Of a stretch of 34,190 nucleotides of DNA, positions 25,678 through 33,803 are shown piece by piece. The translations under genes were made by a program, and so were the position numbers. Source of the stretch: Anaerolineales bacterium (GTDB taxonomy: Bacteria; Chloroflexota; Anaerolineae; 4572-78; J111). The notes beneath the pieces were generated by a model. That model worked only from the letters and a program-made list of their open reading frames with translations, ran no database searches and was not told the DNA's origin. How positions within the stretch are numbered: position 1 is the stretch's first letter; the number at the start of each line of letters is the position of its first letter. The stretch spans positions 1 to 34,190 of the forward strand of contig JAAUSP010000010.1 in the NCBI GenBank assembly GCA_012032575.1. Reading direction: 5' to 3'.

Positions 25678-28671
25678 ATGCAAATTAACATAACCATCAA
25701 CGGCGTCAACAAAACCTTTGCCTGTACCGCCGGGGACACTTTACTGCGGGTGCTGCGGCGGGAAGGTTATCACAGCGTCCGCTTTGGCAGCGATACCGGC
25801 GAAACGGGGGCATCGGCGGTGCTGCTGGATGGCCGCCTGGTCAATACCGATGTGATGCTGGCCGCCCAGGCTGACGGCCATACCATCGAGACGGTCGAAG
25901 GGTTGGCCCAGGGTTTGAACCTGCACCCGATCCAACAGGCCTTTATCCGCACCGGCGCGATCCAATCCGGCTACTCTACCCCGGCGATGGTCCTGGCGGC
26001 CAAAGCCCTGCTGGCAAAAAACCCCAACCCTACCGAAGCCGAAGTGCGCGACGCCCTTTCTGGCATTTTGGACCGCGAGACCGGCTACGTCAAGCCGGTG
26101 CAGGCGGTGCTGGAAGCGGCGGCCATCCTGCGCGGCGAGGAGCCGACGACGGTGGAGCCGAATGTGGTCACGCCGATTATTTTACCGGGGCATGACTTTG
26201 GAGATTTGTTTAGCCGGGGAGCAGAGGAGCCGGGGAGCGGAGGAGAGGATATAGGCCCGGAAACGGTGGGGGGCAGTGGTCCCCAGGCCGGGGGGATTGG
26301 TACGCAGCGCATCACTCTGCCCAAGTTTGTGGTTGCGCCCGAAGCGCCGGATTTGAAGGTTGTCGGCAAATCGGAGACCAAGGTAGATGCCATCAAGCTG
26401 GTCAAGGGCAATCCCGCCTTTGTGGACGACTTCGAGATGCGCGGCATGCTCTACGCTCGGCTGCTGACCAGCCCTCATGCCCACGCCCGCATCCTGGATA
26501 TTGACGACAGTGAGGCCCTCGCCCTGCCCGGCGTCCACGCCGTGCTGCATTACAAAAACGTGGCGCGGGTGCGCTACGCTTCCGGCGGCCAGTCGTACCC
26601 CAACCCCAAACCCTACGATCAGGTCAGCTTTGACAGCAAAGTTCGACATGTGGGCGACCGGGTGGCCGTGGTGGCGGCCGAGTCGCTGGAAATTGCCGAA
26701 GAGGCGGTCAAGCGGATCAAAGTAACTTACGAGGTCCTGCCGGCCGTTTTTGACGAAAATGAAGCCATCAAAGAAGGCGCGCCGGTGATCCACGATGAGC
26801 CGGATATGGAGGGCGCGTATGACGCGGCCCACAACATCAGCCACCACATTCACGCCGGAGTGGGTCATGTGGAACAGGGCTTTGCCGAGGCGGACCTGGT
26901 GTTTGAGCACCAATATTATGTTCACCAGGTGCAGCAGTGCCCCATCGAGCCGCATATTGCTATCAGTTATTGGGATTCCGATGAGCGGCTGGTCATCCGC
27001 ACTTCGACCCAGGTGCCGTTTCACGTCCGGCGCATGGTCGCCCCGCTGCTGGGGCTGCCGGTCCGACGCATCCGGGTGATCAAGCCGCGCATTGGCGGCG
27101 GTTTTGGGGCCAAGCAGGAGATGCTGATCGAGGATATTGTCGGCCATCTGACCGTTGCCACCGGCAAGCCGGTTCGCCTGGAACTGACGCGGGCTGAAGA
27201 GTTTATGTCCAGCCGCACCCGCCACCCGCAGACGATCATATACAAAAGCGGCATCAAAAACGACGGTACGCTGGTGGCCCAGCAAATGACCGTCATCGGC
27301 AACACCGGCCCTTATGCCACCCATGGCTTGACCGTCCAGACTGTGACCGGCCTGCGCGGGCTGAGCACCTATCGTTGCGCCCATAAGAAGTTTGAGTGCA
27401 AGGTAGCTTACACCAATATTCCCGTACCCGGCGCGTATCGCGGGTATGGCGCGCCCCAGGCTTTGTTTGCCCTGGAAAGCCACATGGAGGAAATTGCCGC
27501 TGCCATCGGCATGGATGTGCTGGAATTCAAACGCAAGAACTGGGTGGAAGTGGGCGACACGATGGACATTGCCCCGCAGCTTGGCGAAGGCGAGGCCGAT
27601 ATTTCGTCGGTCCCGGTCATTCGCACCAGCGGGCTGAATGAGTGTATCGCCCAGGGCATGCAGGCCATCAACTGGGGCCGCCGCCACGACCCGGCCTGGA
27701 ACATGGTCCCCGGTAAGCCCCATCTGCGGCGCGGCATCGGCCTGGCGGTGTGTATGCATGGCACGGCTATCCCCGGCCTGGATATGGGTGGAGCCAGCCT
27801 TAAGATCAACGACGACGGCTCTTTTAACTTGCTGGTCGGCGCGACCGATCTGGGCACCGGTTCCGATACGGTGATGGCCCAGATTGCCGCCGAGGTGATG
27901 GGCGTACCCATCGAGGACGTGGTGGTTTACTCCAGCGACACCGATATGACCCCCTTCGACACCGGGGCTTATGCTTCCAGCACCACTTATATCTCCGGCA
28001 CGGCGGTCAAACGGGCCGCCGAGCAGGTCCGCGAGCAGATCAAGGAGCGAACCGGCTTGATGCTGGGGCTGGACGATTGGAGCGACGTCACGCTGCGCGA
28101 CCGGCGGGCCTATGCCCCCGATGGCCGTTCGGTGGGGCTGGACGAGGTTGCCCTGCACTCGCTGCACCAGGACCAGCAGCGGCAGATTATGGCCACCGCT
28201 TCCTACGTGTCGCCCGATTCGCCGCCGCCCTTTGGCGGTCAGTTTGCCGAGGTGGAGGTTGACATCGAAACCGGCCAGGTGACGGTCAAGAAGCTGGTGA
28301 TGGCGGTTGACTGCGGTATGGCCATCAATCCCATTAATGCCAGCGGTCAGGTGGAAGGCGGCATGACCCAGGCTTTGGGCTACGGTCACTGCGAAGAGAT
28401 GGTTTACGACGACAACGGGCGCATGGTCAACCCGGTGTTGGGACCGTACAAAATTTACCGGGCCGACGAGATGCCGGATCTGGAAGTCATCCTGGTCCAG
28501 ACCATCGAACCCAGCGGCCCCTTTGGAGCCAAAGCCGTGGCCGAGATTCCCAAAGACGGCGTGGCCCCGGCCCTGGCCAGTGCCGTGTTCAACGCCACCG
28601 GCGTGCGCCTGCGCCGCATCCCTCTGACCCCCGAACGGGTCTGGACGGCTTTGCAGGAGCAGGGGAAGTAA
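25678..28671 (+). CDS. xdhD: XdhD/YgfN-like molybdenum hydroxylase: degenerate FeS domain fused to Mo-cofactor subunit
   Basis: The product is 997 aa. Residues 1-150 are a CoxS-type ferredoxin plus helical domain in which all eight [2Fe-2S] ligand positions are non-Cys: Ser38, Thr43, Ser46, Asp58, Ser97, Ser100, Asp132 and Glu134; the surrounding fold motifs (QSGYSTPAM, DRETGYVKP) remain. A Gly/Glu-rich linker covers about 175-215. Residues 220-997 are the Mo-cofactor subunit, with STQVPFHVRRMVAPLLGLP, RIGGGFGAKQEMLIEDIVGH, VPGAYRGYGAPQALFALES, GATDLGTGSDTV and GPFGAKAVAE with the catalytic Glu956. The fusion, the partner subunit and the lost Cys all resemble E. coli XdhD/YgfN, tied to selenium-dependent Mo hydroxylases (from memory). 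The substrate is unknown; purine-like compounds are possible. Confidence 0.88.
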   Translation: MQINITINGVNKTFACTAGDTLLRVLRREGYHSVRFGSDTGETGASAVLLDGRLVNTDVMLAAQADGHTIETVEGLAQGLNLHPIQQAFIRTGAIQSGYSTPAMVLAAKALLAKNPNPTEAEVRDALSGILDRETGYVKPVQAVLEAAAILRGEEPTTVEPNVVTPIILPGHDFGDLFSRGAEEPGSGGEDIGPETVGGSGPQAGGIGTQRITLPKFVVAPEAPDLKVVGKSETKVDAIKLVKGNPAFVDDFEMRGMLYARLLTSPHAHARILDIDDSEALALPGVHAVLHYKNVARVRYASGGQSYPNPKPYDQVSFDSKVRHVGDRVAVVAAESLEIAEEAVKRIKVTYEVLPAVFDENEAIKEGAPVIHDEPDMEGAYDAAHNISHHIHAGVGHVEQGFAEADLVFEHQYYVHQVQQCPIEPHIAISYWDSDERLVIRTSTQVPFHVRRMVAPLLGLPVRRIRVIKPRIGGGFGAKQEMLIEDIVGHLTVATGKPVRLELTRAEEFMSSRTRHPQTIIYKSGIKNDGTLVAQQMTVIGNTGPYATHGLTVQTVTGLRGLSTYRCAHKKFECKVAYTNIPVPGAYRGYGAPQALFALESHMEEIAAAIGMDVLEFKRKNWVEVGDTMDIAPQLGEGEADISSVPVIRTSGLNECIAQGMQAINWGRRHDPAWNMVPGKPHLRRGIGLAVCMHGTAIPGLDMGGASLKINDDGSFNLLVGATDLGTGSDTVMAQIAAEVMGVPIEDVVVYSSDTDMTPFDTGAYASSTTYISGTAVKRAAEQVREQIKERTGLMLGLDDWSDVTLRDRRAYAPDGRSVGLDEVALHSLHQDQQRQIMATASYVSPDSPPPFGGQFAEVEVDIETGQVTVKKLVMAVDCGMAINPINASGQVEGGMTQALGYGHCEEMVYDDNGRMVNPVLGPYKIYRADEMPDLEVILVQTIEPSGPFGAKAVAEIPKDGVAPALASAVFNATGVRLRRIPLTPERVWTALQEQGK

Positions 28672-28676
28672 ACCTG

Positions 28677-28915
28677 TGTCATTCCGACCCGCGCAGCGGG
28701 GAGGAATCTGCTTTGTAGCTAATCGTTATGTCACTGCGAGCCGCAGACGAAGCCGCGTCGTTTCCCACCCTGGAAAGATGCCCGATACGGCTTCAATCTA
28801 CGATTTCGCAGTGACATTTTCATTGTTGAGGCATAAAAACCTGAGAAGCTCCCTCTATCCTTGCGGGACAGATTATGGCAAGATACAAGATTTCTCGCTG
28901 GCGCTCGAAGTGACA
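28677..28915. repeat. Nested TGTCAT...ATGACA palindromic elements (copies 3 and 4)
   Basis: The outer element has its left arm at 28677-28713 (TGTCATTCCGACCCGCGCAG, GGAATCTGC) and its right arm at 28887-28915 (AAGATTTCTCG, GCTCGAAGTGACA). An inner complete element at 28731-28816 (TGTCACTGCGAGCCGC to TTTCGCAGTGACA) interrupts it. The apparent reading frames across this region come from the repeats. Confidence 0.75.
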
Positions 28916-28944
28916 CACCCGGAGCAGGTACGCTTCACTTCTTT

Positions 28945-29814
28945 ATGAGTATAACCCTCTTAAGCATAGTATTGGGAATAGGCGGTATGTTTGGGTGGGG
29001 CATATATGACTTTCTGGGCGGCGTTTTTGCTAAACAGATTGGGTCTTTCAAGTCTTTGTTTTGGTCACAATTGGCTGGTTTAATATCTGTTCTTCTCCTT
29101 GCCTTTGCTTTTAAAACAAGCCTCAACATTCCTGGCCTGGTAATTATTTTGTCCCTAATTGCGGCAACTGTTTATTCTGCTGCCTATTTGTTTTTCTTCA
29201 AAGGCTTTGAGCTGGGCAACGTTTCAATCATTGCCGCGACCATGAATCTATGGGCTGTGTTTACCATGGTGTTTGCTTTCATATTCATGGGGCAACGGCT
29301 TTCTGTTCTGCAAACTTCAGGCGTTTTGATGATTATCTCTGGCGCTACGTTAGCCTCCTTAAATTGGAGCGAAATTAGCCATCAAAGGTTCCAACTTTCG
29401 GCGGGTGTCAAAGAAGCAGTGCTGGGGGCCTTTTACTTTGGCATCTTTTGGAATATTAGCGAGATTATTTCTGAAAAGGTCGGGTGGCTGCTAACAACTC
29501 TGTTTGTAAAATTTGGCATCATTTTATGCTTGTTAATCTTTTCGTTTCTGGTAAAACAAGAGATTGGCCTGACAAAAACTTCTGTGAAAACAAAATACGT
29601 CATTCTACTGATGGGCATTATTGAGGCTGGCGCAGTCGCGCTCGTTAATTATGGCTTGACAATCGGCGATGCCATATTGATTACGCCTATCGCCTCCGCC
29701 TTATCAATAGTAACTATCGCTCTGGCCATTATTTTCTTGAAAGACAAAGTTACCAAAATTCAAGGATTTGGAATTATCACGGGAATTGCCGGTATCATCG
29801 TAACTGCCTTCTAA
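28945..29814 (+). CDS. EamA/DMT-family transporter
   Basis: The product is a 289-aa integral membrane protein with about ten hydrophobic spans arranged as two EamA-like halves. Features include GGMFGWGIYDFLGGVFAKQI at the N-terminus, KGFELGNVSIIAATMNLWAV (end of the first half), and GLTIGDAILITPIASALSIV with ALAIIFLKDKVT in the second half. The ATG at 28945 is preferred because upstream codons fall in the palindromic repeat; no clear SD is seen. Base composition is visibly more AT-rich than in its neighbours, suggesting transfer together with the following two genes. The substrate (amino acid or metabolite export) is unknown. Confidence 0.85.
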   Translation: MSITLLSIVLGIGGMFGWGIYDFLGGVFAKQIGSFKSLFWSQLAGLISVLLLAFAFKTSLNIPGLVIILSLIAATVYSAAYLFFFKGFELGNVSIIAATMNLWAVFTMVFAFIFMGQRLSVLQTSGVLMIISGATLASLNWSEISHQRFQLSAGVKEAVLGAFYFGIFWNISEIISEKVGWLLTTLFVKFGIILCLLIFSFLVKQEIGLTKTSVKTKYVILLMGIIEAGAVALVNYGLTIGDAILITPIASALSIVTIALAIIFLKDKVTKIQGFGIITGIAGIIVTAF

Positions 29815-29983
29815 ATTCTCGCCCGATTTTCTTGGGCGTCTGTTAGTTTTCCCACTACGTGAGTCGTTCGCGATCTGCACCCACGCCTTCGTCGCCGAGT
29901 TGGGTAGTTCGGCGGGAGCGAATCCAATCGTTCTACTTTCAGCCAAGCCATAACTTGTGGTAAAATTTGAGGGGTAACTTCCT

Positions 29984-30244
29984 ATGCCTTGTATCAGTCA
30001 ATTCTTTGGTATTGCAATTTATATGTATTTCAACGACCATCCGCCACCTCATTTTCATGCTGAGTATGGGGGCAATGAAGCTTTGTATGAAATCGAGACC
30101 TTACGCCTTCATAAAGGCAAGCTTTCCCGCCGTGCTCACAATATGGTGATCGAGTGGGCTGATCTTCACCGGGCTGAATTAATGGAAAACTGGAATAGAA
30201 TGCGGCGAGGTGAGGGTTTGGTTGACATTGAGTCACTCGAATAA
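29984..30244 (+). CDS. DUF4160 protein
   Basis: The product is an 86-aa protein of the DUF4160 family: PCISQFFGIAIYMYFNDHPP, PHFHAEYGG, then VIEWADLHRAELMENWN. The HPPPHFHAEY core, with clustered His residues, is the family hallmark and could bind metal. It is followed after 11 nt by a DUF2442 gene. This pairing is widely seen and has been viewed as a possible toxin-antitoxin or regulatory module, without proof known to me. The upstream SD is weak (GGGGTAACTTCCT). It lies in the AT-richer segment. Confidence 0.9.
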   Translation: MPCISQFFGIAIYMYFNDHPPPHFHAEYGGNEALYEIETLRLHKGKLSRRAHNMVIEWADLHRAELMENWNRMRRGEGLVDIESLE

Positions 30245-30255
30245 AAAGGAGTTTG

Positions 30256-30558
30256 ATGATGAGATCTGAAAAAATAGTTCGTATTCGATCCGTCGAAGTA
30301 TTAAACAATTATTGGGTACGCTTAGGATTCACTGATGGCACCCAAAAGGAAGTTAACCTTGAACCTTACTTGCGTGGTCCTATTTTTGAGCCGATACGAA
30401 ACGACCCAATTATATTCCGTTCAGTGAAGGTTGACCCGCGTATGGGTACAATAGTTTGGGACAATGGCGCAGATATTGACCCAGACGTGCTTTATCTCGG
30501 CCTAAAACCGGTGTGGATGGAAGAAGAACTAGCCCCCGTGGAGCAAAACGCCGCCTAA
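30256..30558 (+). CDS. DUF2442 protein
   Basis: The 100-aa product has the DUF2442 pattern: KIVRIRSVEVLNNYWVRLGF, DGTQKEVNLEPYLRGPIFEP, FRSVKVDPRMGTIVWDNGAD, then IDPDVLY. AAGGAG lies 4 nt before the ATG at 30256 and 7 nt before the second ATG at 30259, so either may be used. It is translationally linked to the DUF4160 gene. No function is established. Confidence 0.9.
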   Translation: MMRSEKIVRIRSVEVLNNYWVRLGFTDGTQKEVNLEPYLRGPIFEPIRNDPIIFRSVKVDPRMGTIVWDNGADIDPDVLYLGLKPVWMEEELAPVEQNAA

Positions 30559-30594
30559 TCGCTTCCACCTAAAACCACCGCTCACCATTTGCCC

Positions 30595-31402
30595 ATGAAC
30601 GACGAACCCGTGAACTCCAAACCACAAAAAACCGGCGTGCTTCAGCGCCTTTCGGCGGCCTCGGTGATGCCCTGGCTGGGGAGGGATTCTCTTTATCGCG
30701 GTGCTGGCGGCGTTGTGGCTGCCGCTGTCGCGGATGGGGGCCAATCCGGCGGCTATCCGGGCCTGGCTGGAGCAACTGGGGCCGCTGGCGCCGCTGGCCT
30801 TTTTTCTGCTCAATATCATTCAGATCGTGGTCGCGCCGATTCCGGGCTACCCGGTGCAGGTGTTGGGGGGGATTCTATTTGGTTTTATTCCCGGCACCAT
30901 TTACACCGTCGGGGGGGATGGTGGCGGGCGGAACCCTGGCCGCCGGGCTGGGACGCTGGCTGGGCCGGCCCTGGCTGGAGCGGCGGTTGGGCGCAGACAC
31001 GCTGACCCACTGGAGCGCCATCGGCCATATCAACTCTTTCTGGGCGTGGTGGCTCATTCTGTTGATCCCCTTTGGCGATTTGCCCTATTTTTTGCCGGGC
31101 TGACCAAAATCCGGCTGCGGGTATTTGCCCTGGCGATTCTGGCCAGCCGGGGGCCATTCACCGCGCTGCTGGTCTGGACCGGCAGCAGTGTGGCCGATTT
31201 GCCGCTCGGCTGGCTGGCGGTGCTGACCGCCCTGGTTGGGGTGGTGGTGATCGCCGGTTTCAGCCAGCGGGCCAGAATCGAAGCCTGGCGCGCGCGTTTG
31301 TGGCTCGCCAGGCGGAGGGCGAGGACATGTGAGGCGAAGAGGCGTGAGGCGAGGAGGCGAGAAAAAAGGCCCTTTTTCGCGTCCTCGCCTCACCCCAGGT
31401 AG
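30595..31402 (+). pseudogene. TVP38/TMEM64 (DedA-like, VTT) membrane protein broken by at least three frameshifts
   Basis: Joined across frames, the product is a VTT-domain membrane protein: a cytoplasmic lead (SKPQKTGVLQRLSAASVMPW), GILFIAVLAALWLPL (span 1), LAPLAFFLLNIIQIVVAPIP, GYPVQVLGGILFGFIPGTIY (family core), VAGGTLAAGLGRWLGRPWLE, LLIPFGDLPYFLAGLTKIRL and a final span. Breaks lie near 30683, in the G7 run at 30911-30917 (six Gs restore VGGMVAGGT), and near 31095 (one missing G restores YFLAGLTK). A fourth shift near 31310 would give a stop at GEDM instead of running into the following inverted repeat. The break count is the highest in the window, so real decay is possible, but each fix is a single base. 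Lipid scramblase-like function is known for the wider family. Confidence 0.78.
31345..31392. repeat. Inverted repeat between convergent genes (TVP38-like and NicO)
   Basis: TGAGGCGAGGAGGCGAG on the left pairs with CGCGTCCTCGCCTCA on the right around AAAAAAGGCCCTTTTT. The arms are tandem GAGGCG units. With the A/T tracts it can serve as a bidirectional terminator. Confidence 0.75.
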
Positions 31403-32790
31403 CCAAGGACTCCTTTTGCCACAATCCCCAACCCCAAAACGGTGACGATCATCGCGCTGGCGAGTGGCAGCCATTTCTGCCAGCGTCCACCCACGCCGCC
31501 CAGCCGGTCGAGCAGCGACTTGGAGCGGACCAGCAAAATACCAATGACAATCAATACTGCGGCCAGGCCAAAGCTAAAGGCCACGATCATGCCCAGACCC
31601 AGCAGAATCCGGTTGAGGCCAATGGCAATCAGCATGACCCCCAGGGCTTCGGGGCAGGGGACCAGCCCGCCGGAGATGCCCAGGGTGAGCAGGTCGCCCA
31701 GGGTGACTTTTTCCGGCAGAGCGTGAGTATGATGCTCGTGTTCGTGCGGGTGGGAATGGGCATGTGGGTGGTCGTGGGCATGATGATGATGGTGATGATG
31801 CGCTTCGACGGGCGAGTGCCAGCGACTGCGTAACAGGCGCAGCCCCAGGATCACCACCAGCAGCCCCGATAAAACTTCGAGCGCCGGGACCAGCAGATTG
31901 GGCACGATAAACTGGCTGGCCAGCAAAGCCAGCAGGCCGATGGCAATCACCGAGGCGGTGTGGGTAAAAGTGACAATAGCGCCCAGGATGACCGCATGGC
32001 CGGTGGTGCCCCGGCTGCCGATCAGGTAGGCGGCTACCAGCGTTTTGCCGTGACCGGGGGTGAGCGCATGCAGCCCGCCCAAAACAGCCGCCAGCCCCAA
32101 AGCGGCGAGCACCAGCAGCGGCGATAGATTAGCCTCATACAGATAGCCGGTGAGCTGCTGCTGCCCGGCCGGTACCGCGCTGGGAACTTCGAGGGGGGCT
32201 GGCTTTTCAACGGGGCCGGCGGCAGGAGCATCGGGCTTGATGGTATAATCCGCCCGCAGGCTGCTCTGGAATACGTCCCGTTCCTGGCCGGCAATGCTGA
32301 CCCAGCGGGGTTCGTCGCTGATGGCGTTGACCAGATACACGCTGATATCGGGCCGGTAATTGTTTTGATAATAAAGCTGGTGGCTGCCGCGATGATCGGC
32401 GGGCAGATCGGCCACCAGGTCGAAGCGGATCAGGCCGGTGCCGGCCTGCACTTCGAGCGGGGTGGAAAATTCAAAATCGGTGGGGGTCAGGCTTGTTGGC
32501 TGGTCGTCAATTTCAAAAACAACATCTTTCAGGAAGCGGTCGGCGTAAGCCTGGCGCTCGGTCTCGGAAATCTGCTCATCCTGATTGGCATCCACCAGGG
32601 TCAGCACTTGCGGGGCAATCAGCAGGCCGGGGTACTGCTCCACTTGCAGGGTGATCCGGTTGGGGCCAACGACAATATAAGTGACCTGGTAGAATTCATC
32701 CAGCGGATGGGCGGCGGCGGCCGGGGGCAGGGTCAGCAGGGTGATAACCAGACCGATCAAACGAAGGCAAATACGGGCGCTGATTTTCAT
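31390..32790 (-). CDS. NicO/RcnA-type nickel/cobalt exporter with periplasmic domain, EF-hand and His-rich loop
   Basis: The product is 466 aa. A signal segment (1-27) precedes AAHPLDEFY. The periplasmic domain carries a full 12-residue EF-hand loop at residues 67-78 (DANQDEQISETE: Asp, Asn, Asp, Gln, Ser and Glu at positions 1, 3, 5, 7, 9 and 12). The transporter domain has GGLHALTPGHGKTLVAAYLI, VTFTHTASVIAIGL, a His-rich cytosolic or inter-span loop with more than 15 His, and GISGGLVPCPEALGVMLIAI. These are the HX4D-like and PCPEAL motifs of NicO proteins. The ATG at 32790 starts the signal peptide; the TTG at 32811 is less likely. It is probably metal efflux or delivery to nickel enzymes (inference). 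Confidence 0.9.
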   Translation of the reverse strand: MKISARICLRLIGLVITLLTLPPAAAAHPLDEFYQVTYIVVGPNRITLQVEQYPGLLIAPQVLTLVDANQDEQISETERQAYADRFLKDVVFEIDDQPTSLTPTDFEFSTPLEVQAGTGLIRFDLVADLPADHRGSHQLYYQNNYRPDISVYLVNAISDEPRWVSIAGQERDVFQSSLRADYTIKPDAPAAGPVEKPAPLEVPSAVPAGQQQLTGYLYEANLSPLLVLAALGLAAVLGGLHALTPGHGKTLVAAYLIGSRGTTGHAVILGAIVTFTHTASVIAIGLLALLASQFIVPNLLVPALEVLSGLLVVILGLRLLRSRWHSPVEAHHHHHHHAHDHPHAHSHPHEHEHHTHALPEKVTLGDLLTLGISGGLVPCPEALGVMLIAIGLNRILLGLGMIVAFSFGLAAVLIVIGILLVRSKSLLDRLGGVGGRWQKWLPLASAMIVTVLGLGIVAKGVLGYLG

Positions 32791-32889
32791 AAACCAGGAT
32801 TTTAAGGCCAAAACAGGCGCTCGTCAATTGAATTTGGCATTTTGGTAAGCTTTCCCTTTCAAAGTCGTGGAATTTACATTAAAAAACCC

Positions 32890-32919
32890 TTGACACTGCC
32901 TATTCCTTTGTGCTATTCT
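32890..32919 (+). promoter_or_regulatory. Sigma70-type promoter of the MBL-fold hydrolase
   Basis: TTGACA (32890-32895), an 18-bp spacer and TATTCT (32914-32919) lie about 40 bp before the start codon. It diverges from the nickel exporter gene. Confidence 0.65.
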
Positions 32920-32959
32920 TCTCTGTAGCTTATTTTACTTTAACTTTGGAGGCTTTTGG

Positions 32960-33802
32960 GTGCGACGCGAGCGCGTATCTGACGATATTTATGTGTTTAC
33001 CAGCGAGCTGTATGCCCAGGTAACGGCTTCAGCGGTAGTAACCAGAGAAGGTATTGTAGTGATAGATACCTTACCTTTCCCCATTGAAACCAGGGAGATG
33101 ATTGAATATCTGCGGGCTTTAGGCCAGGGGCCGATCAAATACCTGGTCAATACCCATTGGCATGGCGATCACACCAATGGCAATTATCTGTTTGACGATA
33201 ACATCGAAGTGGTTTGTCATCGCCGCTGCCAGCAGTTGATGGAGGAGTTAGGCCAGGACGCGCTTAACGAATCGCGGGAAAATACGCCGCTGCTGGATGA
33301 GGTGATTATCCGGGTGCCCGATATCGTTTTTGATGAGGGCGATTTGGTGCTGCACGTGGGGAGTAAATCTATTGAGATGACCCTCACCCCCGGCCATACC
33401 CTGGACTCCACCGTAGCCTATGTGCGCGAGGACAAAGTGCTGCTGGCCGCCGACACCGTGATGCCGGTCCCTTATTTTGTGTGGGGCAGCCGTCAGGAGT
33501 TCAAAAACTCGCTCAAGCTTTTAAAGGAATACAACCTGGAAAGCATCGTCCAGGGACACGGTGAGGTGCTGCTGCGGGGTGAGATTCCGGCCTCGCTGGA
33601 ATCGAGTATCCGCTATCTGGAACTGCTGGAACAAAAGGTCAGTGAGGTGGTGGAAAAAGGCCGGGGTAAAGATGCCCTGGAAAAACTGACCATTGACCGC
33701 TGCGGCAAAAGCCGCATCCCTCTCAACGGGCTGGTGCAGGATTTGCACCGGGCCAATGTCTTTGCCATTTTTGATGAGTTAACGGGAAACAAGATAGAAT
33801 AG
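32960..33802 (+). CDS. Metallo-beta-lactamase-fold hydrolase
   Basis: The product is 280 aa with a GTG start at 32960, chosen because GGAGG lies 7 nt upstream. It carries the binuclear zinc motif THWHGDHTNGN (His66, His68, Asp70, His71), TPGHTLDST (next His), LLAADTVMP (bridging Asp) and VQGHGEV (last His). All MBL metal ligands are present. There is no signal peptide, so it is cytoplasmic. A C-terminal helical region of about 70 residues follows the fold. It resembles the broad glyoxalase-II/quinoprotein-hydrolase-like group; the substrate is unknown and antibiotic resistance is not implied. Confidence 0.88.
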   Translation: MRRERVSDDIYVFTSELYAQVTASAVVTREGIVVIDTLPFPIETREMIEYLRALGQGPIKYLVNTHWHGDHTNGNYLFDDNIEVVCHRRCQQLMEELGQDALNESRENTPLLDEVIIRVPDIVFDEGDLVLHVGSKSIEMTLTPGHTLDSTVAYVREDKVLLAADTVMPVPYFVWGSRQEFKNSLKLLKEYNLESIVQGHGEVLLRGEIPASLESSIRYLELLEQKVSEVVEKGRGKDALEKLTIDRCGKSRIPLNGLVQDLHRANVFAIFDELTGNKIE

Positions 33803-33803
33803 G

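Noticed and set aside
26182..28389. Very long open frame (735 codons) on the minus strand
   Set aside because: It lies fully antisense to the Mo-hydroxylase gene, which has clear family motifs. Its His/Gly/Gln-rich composition is typical of a shadow frame in GC-rich DNA.
28676..28948. 90-codon plus-strand frame after xdhD
   Set aside because: It is made almost wholly of the nested palindromic elements and has no SD.
32960..33802. Antibiotic-resistance beta-lactamase
   Set aside because: Only the fold motif is shared; no signal peptide or resistance-type motifs are present, and the fold covers many other hydrolases.
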